NCBI RefSeq assembly: GCF_008831505.1
Contig: NZ_CP044507.1
Location: 62,001 to 126,000, forward strand
Reading direction: 5' to 3'
Origin: Chryseobacterium sp.
Lineage (GTDB): Bacteria > Bacteroidota > Bacteroidia > Flavobacteriales > Weeksellaceae
DNA length: 64,000 nt
Part shown: one piece after another, positions 7,320 through 16,895 of the stretch
Position numbering within the stretch: the stretch's first letter is position 1
How the letters are laid out: each line of letters opens with the position of its first letter
Made by a program: the position numbers and the translations under genes
The notes under the pieces: model-generated
What the model was told of the DNA's origin: nothing
What the model saw: only the letters and a program-made list of their open reading frames with translations
Database searches by the model: none

Positions 7320-9521
7320 ATGTCCACTCTAAGATTTAATGCATTAAAAGAACTTCCTTTCCGTAATTACAGGAAAGACAACGCAGTTGTAGTTCCCGGA
7401 AAATTGTCCGAACTTTTCTGTGAGAATGTTTTCTCCGAAGAAACCATGCGTGCTTACCTTACCAAGGAAGCTTTTACCTCTATACAGGATGCGATAAAAA
7501 GAGGAGCCAAGACACCGCGGAATATTGCGGATCAGATTGCGGTTGCTATGAAGGATTGGGCCCTCAGTAAAGGTGCCACTCACTACACGCACTGGTTTCA
7601 GCCGCTTACTGGCTCTACTGCTGAGAAGCATGACAGTTTTTTCACACCTTTCGAGAGCGACCGCGCCATTGAACGGTTTAACGGCAGTATGCTGATTCAG
7701 CAGGAACCGGATGCTTCCTCCTTCCCAAACGGGGGAATAAGGAATACTTTTGAAGCAAGAGGCTATACCGCCTGGGATCCAACATCTCCGGCTTTCATCA
7801 TAGGTACTACATTGTGTATTCCGTCTATCTTTATCTCCTATACGGGCGAAACGCTTGATTATAAAACTCCGCTGCTGCGCGCAATGCACGCTGTAGATGT
7901 TGCAGCTACAGATATCTGCAGATCATACTTTGATAAGAATGTAACCAAGGTAATTCCCACTTTGGGTTGGGAGCAGGAATATTTCCTTGTAGACAGTGCA
8001 CTTTATCAGTCCAGACCCGACCTGGTACTTACAGGTAAGACCATGTTGGGGCATTCGCCTGCAAAGGGTCAGCAGCTGGATGATCATTATTTTGGTTCCA
8101 TCCCGACGCGGGTAATGAATTTTATGAAGGAACTGGAAATAGAGTGTATGAAACTCGGTATTCCTGTGACTACACGTCATAACGAGGTAGCACCAAACCA
8201 GTTTGAATTGGCGCCGATGTTCGAGGAAATCAATGTGGCTGTAGACCATAACTCGCTGCTGATGGATATTATGGCCAGAGTGGCACACAAGCATCATTTC
8301 CATATCCTTTTCCACGAAAAACCTTTTGCCGGCGTAAACGGCAGTGGTAAGCATAATAACTGGTCATTGGCTACCGATACAGGTGAAAACCTGCTCAGTC
8401 CCGGCAAGAACCCAAAGAAGAACCTTCAGTTCCTTACCTTTTTTGTTAATACACTGAAAGCTGTCCATGATTATGCCGATTTGCTTAGGGCAAGTATCGC
8501 ATCTGCAAGTAATGATCACCGTTTGGGTGCCAATGAGGCTCCACCTGCGATTATCTCTGCTTTTATAGGCTCGCAGCTTTACTCTGTTCTGGAGGAGCTG
8601 GAAAAAGTAACAGACGGTAAACTTAGCCCTGAAGAAAAAACAGACCTTAAACTGAACGTGGTGGGCAAAATTCCTGAGATACTTCTGGATAATACCGACC
8701 GTAACAGGACCTCACCCTTTGCCTTTACGGGTAATAAATTTGAATTCCGTGCCGTGGGTTCATCTGCAAACTGTGCAGAGCCTATGACAGCGCTTAACGC
8801 GATTGTAGCCAGACAGCTTACGGAATTTAAGAAAACTGTAGAGTTTAATATCGAGAAGAAAAACCTGAAAAAGGATGAAGCGATATTCAATACCCTGCGT
8901 GAGTATATCAAGGACTGTAAGAATATTATGTTCGAAGGCGACGGTTACTCGGACGATTGGGCTGTTGAGGCCGAAAAGAGAGGGATGAGTAATCTGAAGA
9001 CCACACCCGAAGCCCTTAAGGAAGAGCTTAATCAAAAGTTTGTAGATCTTTATCAGGAGTTGGGAATTTTCAATCACAGGGAATTTGAGGCACGTAATGA
9101 AATCAAACTTGAAAAATATTCCGCAGTAATTGATATTGAAGCGAAAGTGCTTTCCGATATTGCCCGTAACCATATTATTCCGGCCGCGCTGAACTATCAG
9201 AACAGGCTGATTGAGAATGTTAAAGGACTGAAAGAAATTTTTGGGGAGGAGGAATTTAAACCACTGGCAAAAGAACAGATGGAATTAATCAAATCTATTT
9301 CTGCAAATGTATCCGAAATAAAAACAGGTGTTGACGAGCTTCTGCGCGCTAAAGAAGCTGCCCGAGCCACCACGGGGAGCCAGGAACAAGCCGAGATGTT
9401 CTGTAATGATGTAGTGCCGCGCTTTGAAAAAATCCGTACAGCAAGTGATGAACTGGAAATGATGGTTGACGATGAACTTTGGCCAATGACCAAATACCGC
9501 GAATTGCTTTTCACCAGATAA
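7320..9521 (+). CDS. glnN: Glutamine synthetase, type III
   Basis: ATP-dependent amidation of glutamate to glutamine, the main ammonium assimilation step. At 733 residues it has the length of GSIII rather than GSI (about 470). Visible landmarks include GWEQEYFLVD, HNEVAPNQFELAP, NGSGKHNNWSL (active-site loop) and NRTSPFAFTGNKFEFRAVGS. GSIII is a dodecamer typical of Bacteroidota and cyanobacteria. The gene is monocistronic, with a -7 element in front and a strong hairpin behind. A coiled helical extension at about residues 590-720 is normal for the family. Confidence 0.96.
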   Translation: MSTLRFNALKELPFRNYRKDNAVVVPGKLSELFCENVFSEETMRAYLTKEAFTSIQDAIKRGAKTPRNIADQIAVAMKDWALSKGATHYTHWFQPLTGSTAEKHDSFFTPFESDRAIERFNGSMLIQQEPDASSFPNGGIRNTFEARGYTAWDPTSPAFIIGTTLCIPSIFISYTGETLDYKTPLLRAMHAVDVAATDICRSYFDKNVTKVIPTLGWEQEYFLVDSALYQSRPDLVLTGKTMLGHSPAKGQQLDDHYFGSIPTRVMNFMKELEIECMKLGIPVTTRHNEVAPNQFELAPMFEEINVAVDHNSLLMDIMARVAHKHHFHILFHEKPFAGVNGSGKHNNWSLATDTGENLLSPGKNPKKNLQFLTFFVNTLKAVHDYADLLRASIASASNDHRLGANEAPPAIISAFIGSQLYSVLEELEKVTDGKLSPEEKTDLKLNVVGKIPEILLDNTDRNRTSPFAFTGNKFEFRAVGSSANCAEPMTALNAIVARQLTEFKKTVEFNIEKKNLKKDEAIFNTLREYIKDCKNIMFEGDGYSDDWAVEAEKRGMSNLKTTPEALKEELNQKFVDLYQELGIFNHREFEARNEIKLEKYSAVIDIEAKVLSDIARNHIIPAALNYQNRLIENVKGLKEIFGEEEFKPLAKEQMELIKSISANVSEIKTGVDELLRAKEAARATTGSQEQAEMFCNDVVPRFEKIRTASDELEMMVDDELWPMTKYRELLFTR

Positions 9522-9544
9522 TTCACCGCATTATTTTATCAATA

Positions 9545-9574
9545 ATCCCGCCCTTTCTGTGGCGGGATTTTTTT
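9545..9574 (+). terminator. Terminator of glutamine synthetase III
   Basis: ATCCCGCC (9545-9552) pairs with GGCGGGAT (9561-9568), followed by seven T. Confidence 0.85.
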
Positions 9575-9844
9575 GATAGCAGGGACCTGATTGCAATAAC
9601 CGTGCAATTGCCTAATAATTAGTCGGATAGAAAAATTTCTATTTATTGAATTATAGATGGATTTTATATAATTAATAGATTTAGCAGATGAAATGTTAAG
9701 GAATCTTAATAAAATTAAAGCCGCAAATCCCTGTTTATGGGGATTGCGGCTGTTATTTATTTAACATAGCGCTTTATTGTGTTAAAATCTGTTAAACCAA
9801 GAAGCAGGGATAAGGCAAAAAACGCCTGTTAGGGCCCTTTTATA
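9575..9844. other. AT-rich intergenic stretch with a second hairpin
   Basis: No gene was seen between the glnN terminator and the NlpC promoter. The stretch is strongly AT-rich at 9620-9720. A near-perfect inverted repeat at 9720-9750 (GCCGCAAATCCC against GGGGATTGCGGC, one bulge) follows an A-rich run and precedes a T-rich one, so it may be a backup or opposite-strand terminator or a structured RNA element. Confidence 0.45.
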
Positions 9845-9852
9845 TAATTTTG
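9845..9852 (+). promoter_or_regulatory. -7 element for the NlpC/P60 gene
   Basis: TAATTTTG matches TAnnTTTG, giving a leader of roughly 50 bases before ATG 9911. No -33 TTTG is seen. Confidence 0.4.
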
Positions 9853-9910
9853 CCCTGCATTTCAATCACAACGATATGGTTTTAATGCTTCAAAAATTTA
9901 AAAGATAGAT

Positions 9911-10609
9911 ATGAAGAAAAGCGTTTTACTTTACTTTACTGTACTTACTTCAATTTTTACTTTGCAGTCCTGTGTAACTAATTACGTTGTAGCCGAACCG
10001 GCTCTATATTCTAAAGAATACAAATCGAATGCCAAAATTTCTTCCGCTGATGTTAAAAGGATGGAGGAAAACAAGCAGACCTTGATCAACAGTTTTGCTT
10101 CAGAAAAGTCTACAAAAATGGCGATCCTGAACAACCTGGAGAAGAAGGCGGAAATGGTGAAAGCTATTAAATTCGCCAAGACCATTGACGGAATCATTGA
10201 AGAAGCTACAACCTACCTGGGTACACCTTACAGATACGGTGGTACAACCAGAAGCGGGATCGACTGCTCTGCGTTTGTTCTTTCAGTTTTCGGTTCAGCT
10301 GCCGGCGTAAATTTGCCCAGAGTGGCTGCTTCGCAGGCGCAGGAAGGTGAGAAAGTTGAAAAAACGGAACTGCAGCGCGGCGATTTGGTGTTCTTTTCAC
10401 AGGGACGCGGTCGTATTTCACACGTAGGTATTGTGGAGAATGTAACAGAAGATGGTGATGTGAAGTTTATTCACGCAGCTACTTCCAGAGGTGTAATGGT
10501 TTCTTCTCTTAATGATAAATACTGGGGTCCCCGATACAGATTTGCGAAACGAATACTGAACCCGGATTTAGTTTCAGCTCAGGAAAACCTTGCCGGAACA
10601 CTGAATTAA
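9911..10609 (+). CDS. NlpC/P60 family cell-wall hydrolase, lipoprotein
   Basis: The 232-residue protein has a lipoprotein signal with Cys21 (TLQSC), a helical spacer with many Lys and Glu (residues 40-95) and a C-terminal NlpC/P60 (C40) domain. The catalytic triad is visible: Cys119 in SGIDCSAF, His171 in ISHVGIV and His188 in FIHAA. Such enzymes cleave the D-Glu-diaminopimelate peptide bond in peptidoglycan, here from the outer membrane or periplasmic side. Monocistronic, bounded by a perfect terminator. The family is certain; the physiological role in division or turnover is not. Confidence 0.92.
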   Translation: MKKSVLLYFTVLTSIFTLQSCVTNYVVAEPALYSKEYKSNAKISSADVKRMEENKQTLINSFASEKSTKMAILNNLEKKAEMVKAIKFAKTIDGIIEEATTYLGTPYRYGGTTRSGIDCSAFVLSVFGSAAGVNLPRVAASQAQEGEKVEKTELQRGDLVFFSQGRGRISHVGIVENVTEDGDVKFIHAATSRGVMVSSLNDKYWGPRYRFAKRILNPDLVSAQENLAGTLN

Positions 10610-10634
10610 TTGACTCTTATTATACAGCTTACTG

Positions 10635-10662
10635 CGTCTGACCCCCGGTCAGACGTTTTTTT
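10635..10662 (+). terminator. Terminator of the NlpC/P60 gene
   Basis: CGTCTGACC (10635-10643) pairs perfectly with GGTCAGACG (10647-10655) across CCC, followed by seven T. Confidence 0.92.
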
Positions 10663-10742
10663 ATGTAAAGGGGGATTACCAGGTGCTGGTTATTGCTTCG
10701 CATAGGATCAGGAAACATTACTGATCGGTGTCTGCAGGTCAG

Positions 10743-10925
10743 TTAACGTACTTCATAATTATACGTTTTCCCACCAGTACCGCCAGGTCCGGTGCCTGTA
10801 CCGAAAATATCTGCTCTAATTTCGCCCTTCCAGGGTGTTTTTATATTTTCTGTGTACTCTTGCCGAAATGGTATGGCTGAAATTGCAAATGAAGCACATA
10901 GATTGAAATTGGGCAGGCGTGACTA
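10743..10925 (-). pseudogene. Remnant of the 3' end of a gene
   Basis: On the reverse strand, codons run open for 59 residues from an in-frame TAG (10923-10925) to TAA (10743-10745). The last part reads KTPWKGEIRADIFG, then a Gly/Thr run and GGKTYNYEVR, which looks like the tail of a real protein. There is no start codon, and open fragments continue upstream in another frame (ending TAMSVF at a stop near 10930). I read this as a decayed gene whose 3' end survives. The family was not identified, and chance coding texture cannot be excluded without a search. Confidence 0.45.
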
Positions 10926-11178
10926 AAATTCAGAAAACACTCATCGCTGTTACCGAACTCAGGGTTTTACGTGCTGCAGGCGCATTGAGCAACTGCCCTC
11001 AGGCCGTAAGTGGGTCCGCAGGAATAATATAGGGTGATTTGTTTAGAAAAGTGAATCACTGAACTGAGATTGCCTCTGTTCTGCTCAGCAGTGGGGTGAG
11101 TAAAGCTGTAAAGGTTTAACTGTATAAACGACGTAAAAGGCCGTAATCAGGATTCAGCAGGAGCGGATAATCAAATCC
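10926..11178. other. Non-coding stretch downstream of rodA
   Basis: No gene, tRNA or clear terminator was recognised. Short open fragments at 10926-11000 may be the decayed upstream part of the remnant at 10743-10925. The rodA stop lies at its right boundary with no obvious hairpin. Confidence 0.4.
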
Positions 11179-12408
11179 CTAGACCAGTGAATTCTTATCC
11201 ATATAGTTCAGCTTGAAAAATATGAAAGTCATTATGGAAAACGCGAGTAGTGAACTTCCGCCGTAACTGAAATAGGGCAAGGGAATACCTACAGTTGGGA
11301 AAAGCCCCATAACCATGCCTATATTGATGCTGAAGTGCATCAGCAGTATAGATGCAAGACAGTATCCAAAGATTCTGTTAAATGCCGTTTTCTGGTTCTC
11401 TGCCAGGTAGTATATCCGGCCTATATAAAGAGCGTACGCCAGAACGAGCACGGAACTACCCAGAAACCCCCATTCTTCGCCTACTGTACAGAAAATATAA
11501 TCGGTTTCCTGTTCGGGTACAAATTTACCCTGAGTAACTGATCCCTGTCTGTAACCTTTGCCGGTTAGTCCGCCGGAGCCTATAGCTGTTTTTGAGTAAA
11601 GAAGGTTGTAGCCCGACGTGTCGCGGAACGCTTTCTCTCCTTTATAAAGAACTTCTATTCTTTCGCGCTGGTGTTTGGGGAGCTTTTCAAGTACATGAGG
11701 TGTAGCGAAGGCAATGCCGCTTAAAATGGCAACAACAAATCCAAAAGTACCAATGCTTATTACATTCCATGAAATACTCCGGAAGTTAAAAAGCAGATAC
11801 AGTCCGGAAAGCACCAGAATTCCTATAAATACATAGAGCGGATCTACTGCTATGGAAATTAGGAAAACCGCCGCCAGAATAAGACCGACTCCAAAGAACC
11901 AGCCATTTAATCCTTCACGGTAGAGCGCAATAAAAAATGCCGTGAAAACAAGCACAGACCCTACGTCGGGAATGGCCAGTACAACCAAAGCCGGTACAGC
12001 AACAATCGCGAGGGTGGTGTAAAGGGATTTTCTGTTATTCAGATTAAAATCCGGTCCCGCTACGTAGGTGGCAAGCATGAGTGCCGTGCCGATCTTGGCA
12101 AATTCAACGGGCTGCATTGTGAATCCACCGAAACGGTACCAGTTTTTCTGGCCAAGAATTTCCGTACCGAAAGGAAATAGTCCGATCAGAAGCAGTATTC
12201 CCGAGATGTAAAAGATACCAGAAAGATTTTCAAACAGTTTTGTCCGTGCGAGAAAGATAAAAATTCCTACCGCACAAGATATCCCAAAAAACAGCAGCTG
12301 TTTGTTGCCCAGGCTGTTATCAACGCTGTAAATATTTGCTATGGCAAAGAGGCAGATTATAAAATACAGCCCCAGTCCTAGTTTGTCTATACCTTCTGCC
12401 CACTTCAT
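11179..12408 (-). CDS. rodA: Rod-shape SEDS glycosyltransferase RodA
   Basis: Polytopic inner-membrane peptidoglycan polymerase of the elongasome, working with the class B PBP encoded next to it. The 409-residue sequence shows about ten hydrophobic helices and SEDS landmarks: GQKNWYRFGGFTMQPVEFAKI, the QTDYIFCTVGEEWGFLGS loop (EQETDYIF) and PTVGIPLPYFSYGGSSLLA near the C-terminus. It is the last gene of the mre operon and overlaps mrdA by 4 bases (ATGA), implying coupled translation. Confidence 0.95.
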   Translation of the reverse strand: MKWAEGIDKLGLGLYFIICLFAIANIYSVDNSLGNKQLLFFGISCAVGIFIFLARTKLFENLSGIFYISGILLLIGLFPFGTEILGQKNWYRFGGFTMQPVEFAKIGTALMLATYVAGPDFNLNNRKSLYTTLAIVAVPALVVLAIPDVGSVLVFTAFFIALYREGLNGWFFGVGLILAAVFLISIAVDPLYVFIGILVLSGLYLLFNFRSISWNVISIGTFGFVVAILSGIAFATPHVLEKLPKHQRERIEVLYKGEKAFRDTSGYNLLYSKTAIGSGGLTGKGYRQGSVTQGKFVPEQETDYIFCTVGEEWGFLGSSVLVLAYALYIGRIYYLAENQKTAFNRIFGYCLASILLMHFSINIGMVMGLFPTVGIPLPYFSYGGSSLLAFSIMTFIFFKLNYMDKNSLV

Positions 12409-14453
12409 TTTGTAGTGTTTTTAGGGGTTGCGCTATGCATCCGCAGTCTTACGGAATCACGTTTATTAATGAGCTTAGCACGGGTCTGGGCATCACCGGC
12501 TGCTTTTATACTGTCCTCCAATTGATGGAGATATAGCGAATCCTTGTCCGATGCGCGGTACAGGCCTTTTCGCTTCAGGTCCGATATCCACTGCCTTCTG
12601 TACTCCGGCATAAAACTGGCGTTCACCATTTTTTTGTAAAGATGCTCGCGTTTCAGGTCGCCGGTCAGATACTTTTCTGCAATAACAGTGGAGGCGGGAC
12701 CGGCCCATGTGGATCCGAAGCCCGCATGTTCCATTACAGCAACCACCACAATTCTTGGTTTATCGGCCGGCGCAGCCATAACATAAATGGAGTTGTCTTT
12801 TCCCTGCGGCACCTGCGCGGTACCTGTTTTGGCCAGCTGCGTAAATTCTTTGGATATCAGTCCTCGCCCGGTGCCTTTCAGTACCACGGCTTCCATTCCC
12901 TTTATAATGGGTTCAAAGTGTTTAGGATCTACAAGCGTATGATGTTTTTTTCTGAATCTTGGATCGGGATTGGGCTTGCCGTCAATGGATTTCACAATAT
13001 GGGGAGTGTAGTACCAACCGCGGTTTACAATGGCGGCCACGGAATTTGCCATCTGCAAAGGTGTAAGTAGAACATCACCCTGCCCCATACCGTTGAAGAC
13101 GGCACCGGTGGCCAGGGGATCCCATTTTTTTACCCTGCCGCGGCCTACAGCTTTGTTGATGGCTTCCATCCTGTTTTCATAAAACTCTCCGCTTGGGATC
13201 CTGCCTTTGGAACCCACGGCCAAATCATTGTTCAGAAATTCACCCAGCCCAAAACTGCTCATGATTTTCTTCCATTCGTCTACACCTTTGCTGGGGTTAC
13301 CCGGATATTTGTTGATGATGGCCAGATAAGCGTATGAGAAATGGCAGTTGCTGGAAACCTGTATCGCAGGTATAAGTGGGTCCGCACCTCCGTGTCCTTT
13401 AATCCGTAGACCCTTGTAGTTGAAGCCTCCACCGCAGGGGAATATCGTATTTTCATCCATTACACCCATTTGCATGGCGGCAGCGGCAGTAAGCAGCTTG
13501 AAGGTGGAGCCGGGTGGATAGGCCGCCTGAACAGACCGGTCAAATGTAGGTCTGTTATTATAGATGGTATCCATCTGAAGGCGGTACAGGTTCCGGGATT
13601 TCTGTGGTCCCGTGAAGACATTCGGGTCAATATCAGGCCCCGTAGCCATCACCAGGATTTCGCCGTTGCTGGGATCCAGCGCAACTATTGCACCGTGCTT
13701 GTCCACAAGCATTTCCTCCGCCATTCGCTGCAGGTCGTAGTCAATGGTCAGTGTTATGTCTTTGCCGGTAACTTCTTCTTTATCCAGTTCGCCGTCCTTA
13801 TACGAGCCAATGTCCCGGAGTTTGATGTCTTTCTGGATGTACCGCATCCCTTTTTCGCCGCGCAGATACTTTTCGTAAGACTTTTCCACTCCTGATTTAC
13901 CGATAAAGTCGCCCGGACGGTAGTAAACAGAATCTTTTTTCAAGTCCCGTTCTCCTACTTCGTTGGTATAACCCAGAAGGTTGCCTGATGTATTTACCTC
14001 ATACTGCCGCTGCGGTCTGCTAACAATACTGAAAGCCGGATATTTGAATATGATTTCCTGAATCCTGGCCACTTCTTCGCGGCTCAGGTTCTTCATGAAT
14101 GTCATTGGTACCAGTTTGCTGTAATACTTTTCTTTTTTCAGAGCTTCAATACGCTGTTCAAATTCTTCCTTCCGGATTCCAAGTAGTCCGCAGAAGCTCA
14201 AAGTGTCAAAATCCGGTCTCATGAGCGCCTGGGTAAACGAGATTTCATATGCCGGCTGGTTACCGACCAGGATCTTACCGTTCCTGTCAAAGATGACTCC
14301 GCGCTGCGGGATGATGTATTCAATCTTGATGGAGGTATTGGCGGCGTTAAGAGCGTAACGGTCTGTGAAAAGCTGTAAATAGGAAAGCCGTGCCACAAAG
14401 ATGATGGCAATGATGATCAGTACCGAAATGATTTTGAGGAACTGAGGTTTCAA
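12405..14453 (-). CDS. mrdA: Penicillin-binding protein 2 (elongation transpeptidase)
   Basis: Class B PBP that cross-links peptidoglycan during cell elongation. The 682-residue protein has an N-terminal membrane anchor (residues 9-28), the dimerisation/pedestal domain with RGVIFDRNGKIL at 51-62 and a transpeptidase domain with STFK at 316-319 (catalytic Ser316), SSN at 367-369 and KTG at 542-544. The C-terminal tail after about residue 620 is charged and has no catalytic motif. It overlaps both rodA and mreD by 4 bases, a tightly coupled arrangement. Confidence 0.95.
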   Translation of the reverse strand: MKPQFLKIISVLIIIAIIFVARLSYLQLFTDRYALNAANTSIKIEYIIPQRGVIFDRNGKILVGNQPAYEISFTQALMRPDFDTLSFCGLLGIRKEEFEQRIEALKKEKYYSKLVPMTFMKNLSREEVARIQEIIFKYPAFSIVSRPQRQYEVNTSGNLLGYTNEVGERDLKKDSVYYRPGDFIGKSGVEKSYEKYLRGEKGMRYIQKDIKLRDIGSYKDGELDKEEVTGKDITLTIDYDLQRMAEEMLVDKHGAIVALDPSNGEILVMATGPDIDPNVFTGPQKSRNLYRLQMDTIYNNRPTFDRSVQAAYPPGSTFKLLTAAAAMQMGVMDENTIFPCGGGFNYKGLRIKGHGGADPLIPAIQVSSNCHFSYAYLAIINKYPGNPSKGVDEWKKIMSSFGLGEFLNNDLAVGSKGRIPSGEFYENRMEAINKAVGRGRVKKWDPLATGAVFNGMGQGDVLLTPLQMANSVAAIVNRGWYYTPHIVKSIDGKPNPDPRFRKKHHTLVDPKHFEPIIKGMEAVVLKGTGRGLISKEFTQLAKTGTAQVPQGKDNSIYVMAAPADKPRIVVVAVMEHAGFGSTWAGPASTVIAEKYLTGDLKREHLYKKMVNASFMPEYRRQWISDLKRKGLYRASDKDSLYLHQLEDSIKAAGDAQTRAKLINKRDSVRLRMHSATPKNTTK

Positions 14454-14962
14454 ATGCGTTGTTTTATTTTAAAGATGAGGGCGTAAAGTAGTATAAATAC
14501 AAACGAAAAGAGCGTGCTGATAATTATATTAAGCAGGATTTCCAGAATTCTGCTCAGTTTAAAAAACTCAATATACTGCACCAATAGCTGGTGAAAGAAA
14601 ATAGCCGATATGATAAACAGCAGGAACTGGGGCCACTGAAGGGTAGAGAAGGTAAAGAAATCAGTGGTAGTATCCGTTGAAGTCCTGAAAATCAGCGTAC
14701 GGTAATAAGCTACCGCTGTAGTTGCGAATGCATTGATTCCCCACGTGCCCAGGAATGCATCAATACTGAGTCCCAGGACAAAACTTAGAACCAGAAAATG
14801 GTAGCGGTTTCTGAAAAAGGGGTAGAACATGACGAATACCGGATAAAGTACAGGAGTATACTCCCCGAAGAGAGTGATCCTGTTCAGTATGAATATCTGC
14901 AGTGCGGTTAGGAAGGCAATGAGAAGTATATCTGTAAAAATTGTTCTGCTAATCATCTTCAC
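14450..14962 (-). CDS. mreD: Rod-shape-determining protein MreD
   Basis: Small polytopic membrane protein of the elongasome (170 residues, about five hydrophobic helices). Sequence conservation in MreD is low, so the assignment rests on size, hydrophobicity and position between mreC and mrdA. The start overlaps the end of mreC by 14 bases and its end overlaps mrdA by 4. FVLGLSIDAFLGTWGINAFA is the type of glycine- and aspartate-containing segment seen in flavobacterial MreD. Confidence 0.88.
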   Translation of the reverse strand: MKMISRTIFTDILLIAFLTALQIFILNRITLFGEYTPVLYPVFVMFYPFFRNRYHFLVLSFVLGLSIDAFLGTWGINAFATTAVAYYRTLIFRTSTDTTTDFFTFSTLQWPQFLLFIISAIFFHQLLVQYIEFFKLSRILEILLNIIISTLFSFVFILLYALIFKIKQRI

Positions 14963-15803
14963 GCTCTATGGTTACGTCCATTGAATCCTGAATCTTCTGC
15001 ACTTCGGCTTTTTTCAGGTTTTTCACTACATAAATTTTACTCAGGGTGCCCATTTTTTCGCTAAGCTCAACTGAGATGTCCCAGAATCCTGTTTTCCGGT
15101 CCACTTCATAACCGGCAACAGTGCCAATCATCACTCCCTGCGGGAAGATCGCGGACTTACCGTCTGTCTCCACAGTATCACCAATTTTTATTGGAACATA
15201 TTTAGGAATGTCTGAAAGGTGCATGATGCGTGAATTTTCGCCCTGCCAGGTCAGTGTTCCGAAATAGCCTGAGTTTTTCAGCGCGGCATTGAGCCTTATC
15301 TTGTTTACGCTAAGCACCGACTGTACCAGCGCATAACTGTTGGTGGTGTTAATCACGATACCTGCAATTCCCTGCGGTGCGATAACGCCCATTTTGGGAA
15401 ATACACCGTCCCTTCGCCCTCGGTTGATGGTGAAATAGTTGTTCTTTCTGTTAATGGAGTTATATACGATTTCTCCGTCTACAAAAGTATACACCTGCCC
15501 ACCACCCAGGGTATCATGCACCTTGCGGAAGGTTGGTTTGCTGAAGCCACCTTTGCCATATACCTGTTCCATGAGCATTTTATTCTGAAGAACAAGTTGC
15601 TCATTAATCTGCTTAAGTTTCAGGTAAGAAGTACCCTTGTCAATGTATCCGGAAGCACGGCTGTTGAAGGCGGCCGTTTGGGCAGCCAGCCAGGACTGCT
15701 GCATGGCATTGCGGGTGAAGATGAGAACTACCGCAACAAGTTGCAGCAGCAAGAAGAACATGAAAAGACCGTTCTTTGAAAATAATCTCATCAAAAATCC
15801 CAT
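14949..15803 (-). CDS. mreC: Rod-shape-determining protein MreC
   Basis: Bitopic scaffold that links MreB filaments to PBP2 and RodA. The 284-residue protein has one N-terminal transmembrane helix (about 11-28), a helical segment (residues 50-90) and a beta-rich periplasmic domain containing INRGRRDGVFPKMGVIAPQG and GDTVETDGKSAIFPQGVMIG, the two hallmark motifs of MreC. It follows mreB after 21 bases and overlaps mreD. Confidence 0.93.
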   Translation of the reverse strand: MGFLMRLFSKNGLFMFFLLLQLVAVVLIFTRNAMQQSWLAAQTAAFNSRASGYIDKGTSYLKLKQINEQLVLQNKMLMEQVYGKGGFSKPTFRKVHDTLGGGQVYTFVDGEIVYNSINRKNNYFTINRGRRDGVFPKMGVIAPQGIAGIVINTTNSYALVQSVLSVNKIRLNAALKNSGYFGTLTWQGENSRIMHLSDIPKYVPIKIGDTVETDGKSAIFPQGVMIGTVAGYEVDRKTGFWDISVELSEKMGTLSKIYVVKNLKKAEVQKIQDSMDVTIEREDD

Positions 15804-15824
15804 CCCGAATATGTAAGTGAATTA

Positions 15825-16850
15825 TTACTTTATAAGGAAGTTGAACTTATCCATATTTTTAAGTGCAATTCCGGTACCGCGAACTACGGCACGCAGTGGA
15901 TCTTCGGCTACGAAAACAGGTAATCCGGTTTTCTTGTGCAGCCTGTCCGCCAGTCCGCGCAGTAATGCACCTCCGCCTGCAAGGTAAATACCTGTCTTGT
16001 ATATATCAGCTGCCAGTTCGGGCGGGGTAAGTGACAGGGTTTCCATAACGGCATCTTCAATACGGATAATAGATTTGTCCAGGGCGCGGGCAATCTCTTT
16101 GTAACCCACCATAATTTCTTTCGGTTTTCCTGTGATGAGGTCTCTACCCTGCACCGGAATGTCTTCCACATCAACATCAAGGTCTTCCAAGGCAGATCCA
16201 ACTTCAATTTTTATCCTTTCTGCAGTTCTTTCACCAATATACAGATTATGATGTGTTCTCAGGTAATACGCAATGTCATTGGTAAAGACATCTCCGGCAA
16301 TTTTTACCGATTTGTCGCAAACAATGCCTCCCAAAGCAACAACGGCTATCTCTGTTGTACCACCTCCTATGTCAATGATCATATTACCTTCAGGTTTCTG
16401 AACATCAATGCCTACACCAATTGCCGCAGCCATTGGCTCATAAATAAGACGTACCTCTTTCGCATTCACCTTCTGAGCGGAGTCACGAACAGCACGTTTT
16501 TCAACCTCGGTAATTCCGGAGGGTATGCAGATTACAATTCGCAGTGCGGGCTGGATGAGTTTTCCTTTAATTCCCGGAATCTTTTTTATGAACTCCTTGA
16601 TCATGTGCTCAGACGCATGAAAATCCGCAATTACACCGTCTTTCAGCGGACGGATGGTTTTAATGTCTTCATGGGTCTTTCCCTGCATATGTTTGGCCTG
16701 CTCACCTACGGCAATCGGCTTACCGGAAGAGCGTTCAATGGCAACGATAGATGGCTGATCGATAACGATCTTGTTGTTATGTATAATCAGCGTGTTAGCT
16801 GTTCCCAAGTCAATCGCAATCTCCTGCGTGAACATATCAAATAAACCCAT
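15825..16850 (-). CDS. mreB: Cell-shape actin MreB
   Basis: Actin-like ATPase that forms membrane filaments directing lateral wall synthesis. The 341-residue product starts MGLFDMFTQEIAIDLGTANT, the phosphate-1 motif; the phosphate-2 region IIDIGGGTTEIAVV and adenosine motif GIYLAGGGALLRGL are present. I place the start at ATG 16850 because it gives the family start and lies behind a promoter element; an upstream in-frame ATG (16931) would add 27 unrelated residues. First gene of the mreBCD-mrdA-rodA operon. Confidence 0.96.
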   Translation of the reverse strand: MGLFDMFTQEIAIDLGTANTLIIHNNKIVIDQPSIVAIERSSGKPIAVGEQAKHMQGKTHEDIKTIRPLKDGVIADFHASEHMIKEFIKKIPGIKGKLIQPALRIVICIPSGITEVEKRAVRDSAQKVNAKEVRLIYEPMAAAIGVGIDVQKPEGNMIIDIGGGTTEIAVVALGGIVCDKSVKIAGDVFTNDIAYYLRTHHNLYIGERTAERIKIEVGSALEDLDVDVEDIPVQGRDLITGKPKEIMVGYKEIARALDKSIIRIEDAVMETLSLTPPELAADIYKTGIYLAGGGALLRGLADRLHKKTGLPVFVAEDPLRAVVRGTGIALKNMDKFNFLIK

Positions 16851-16887
16851 AATATTCTTCCGATTTCTTTTAGTCAAATCAAGTGCA

Positions 16888-16895
16888 CAAAGATA
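16888..16895 (-). promoter_or_regulatory. -7 element for the mre operon
   Basis: Reverse-strand TATCTTTG matches TAnnTTTG about 38 bases upstream of the mreB start. A -33 match is not evident. Confidence 0.45.
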
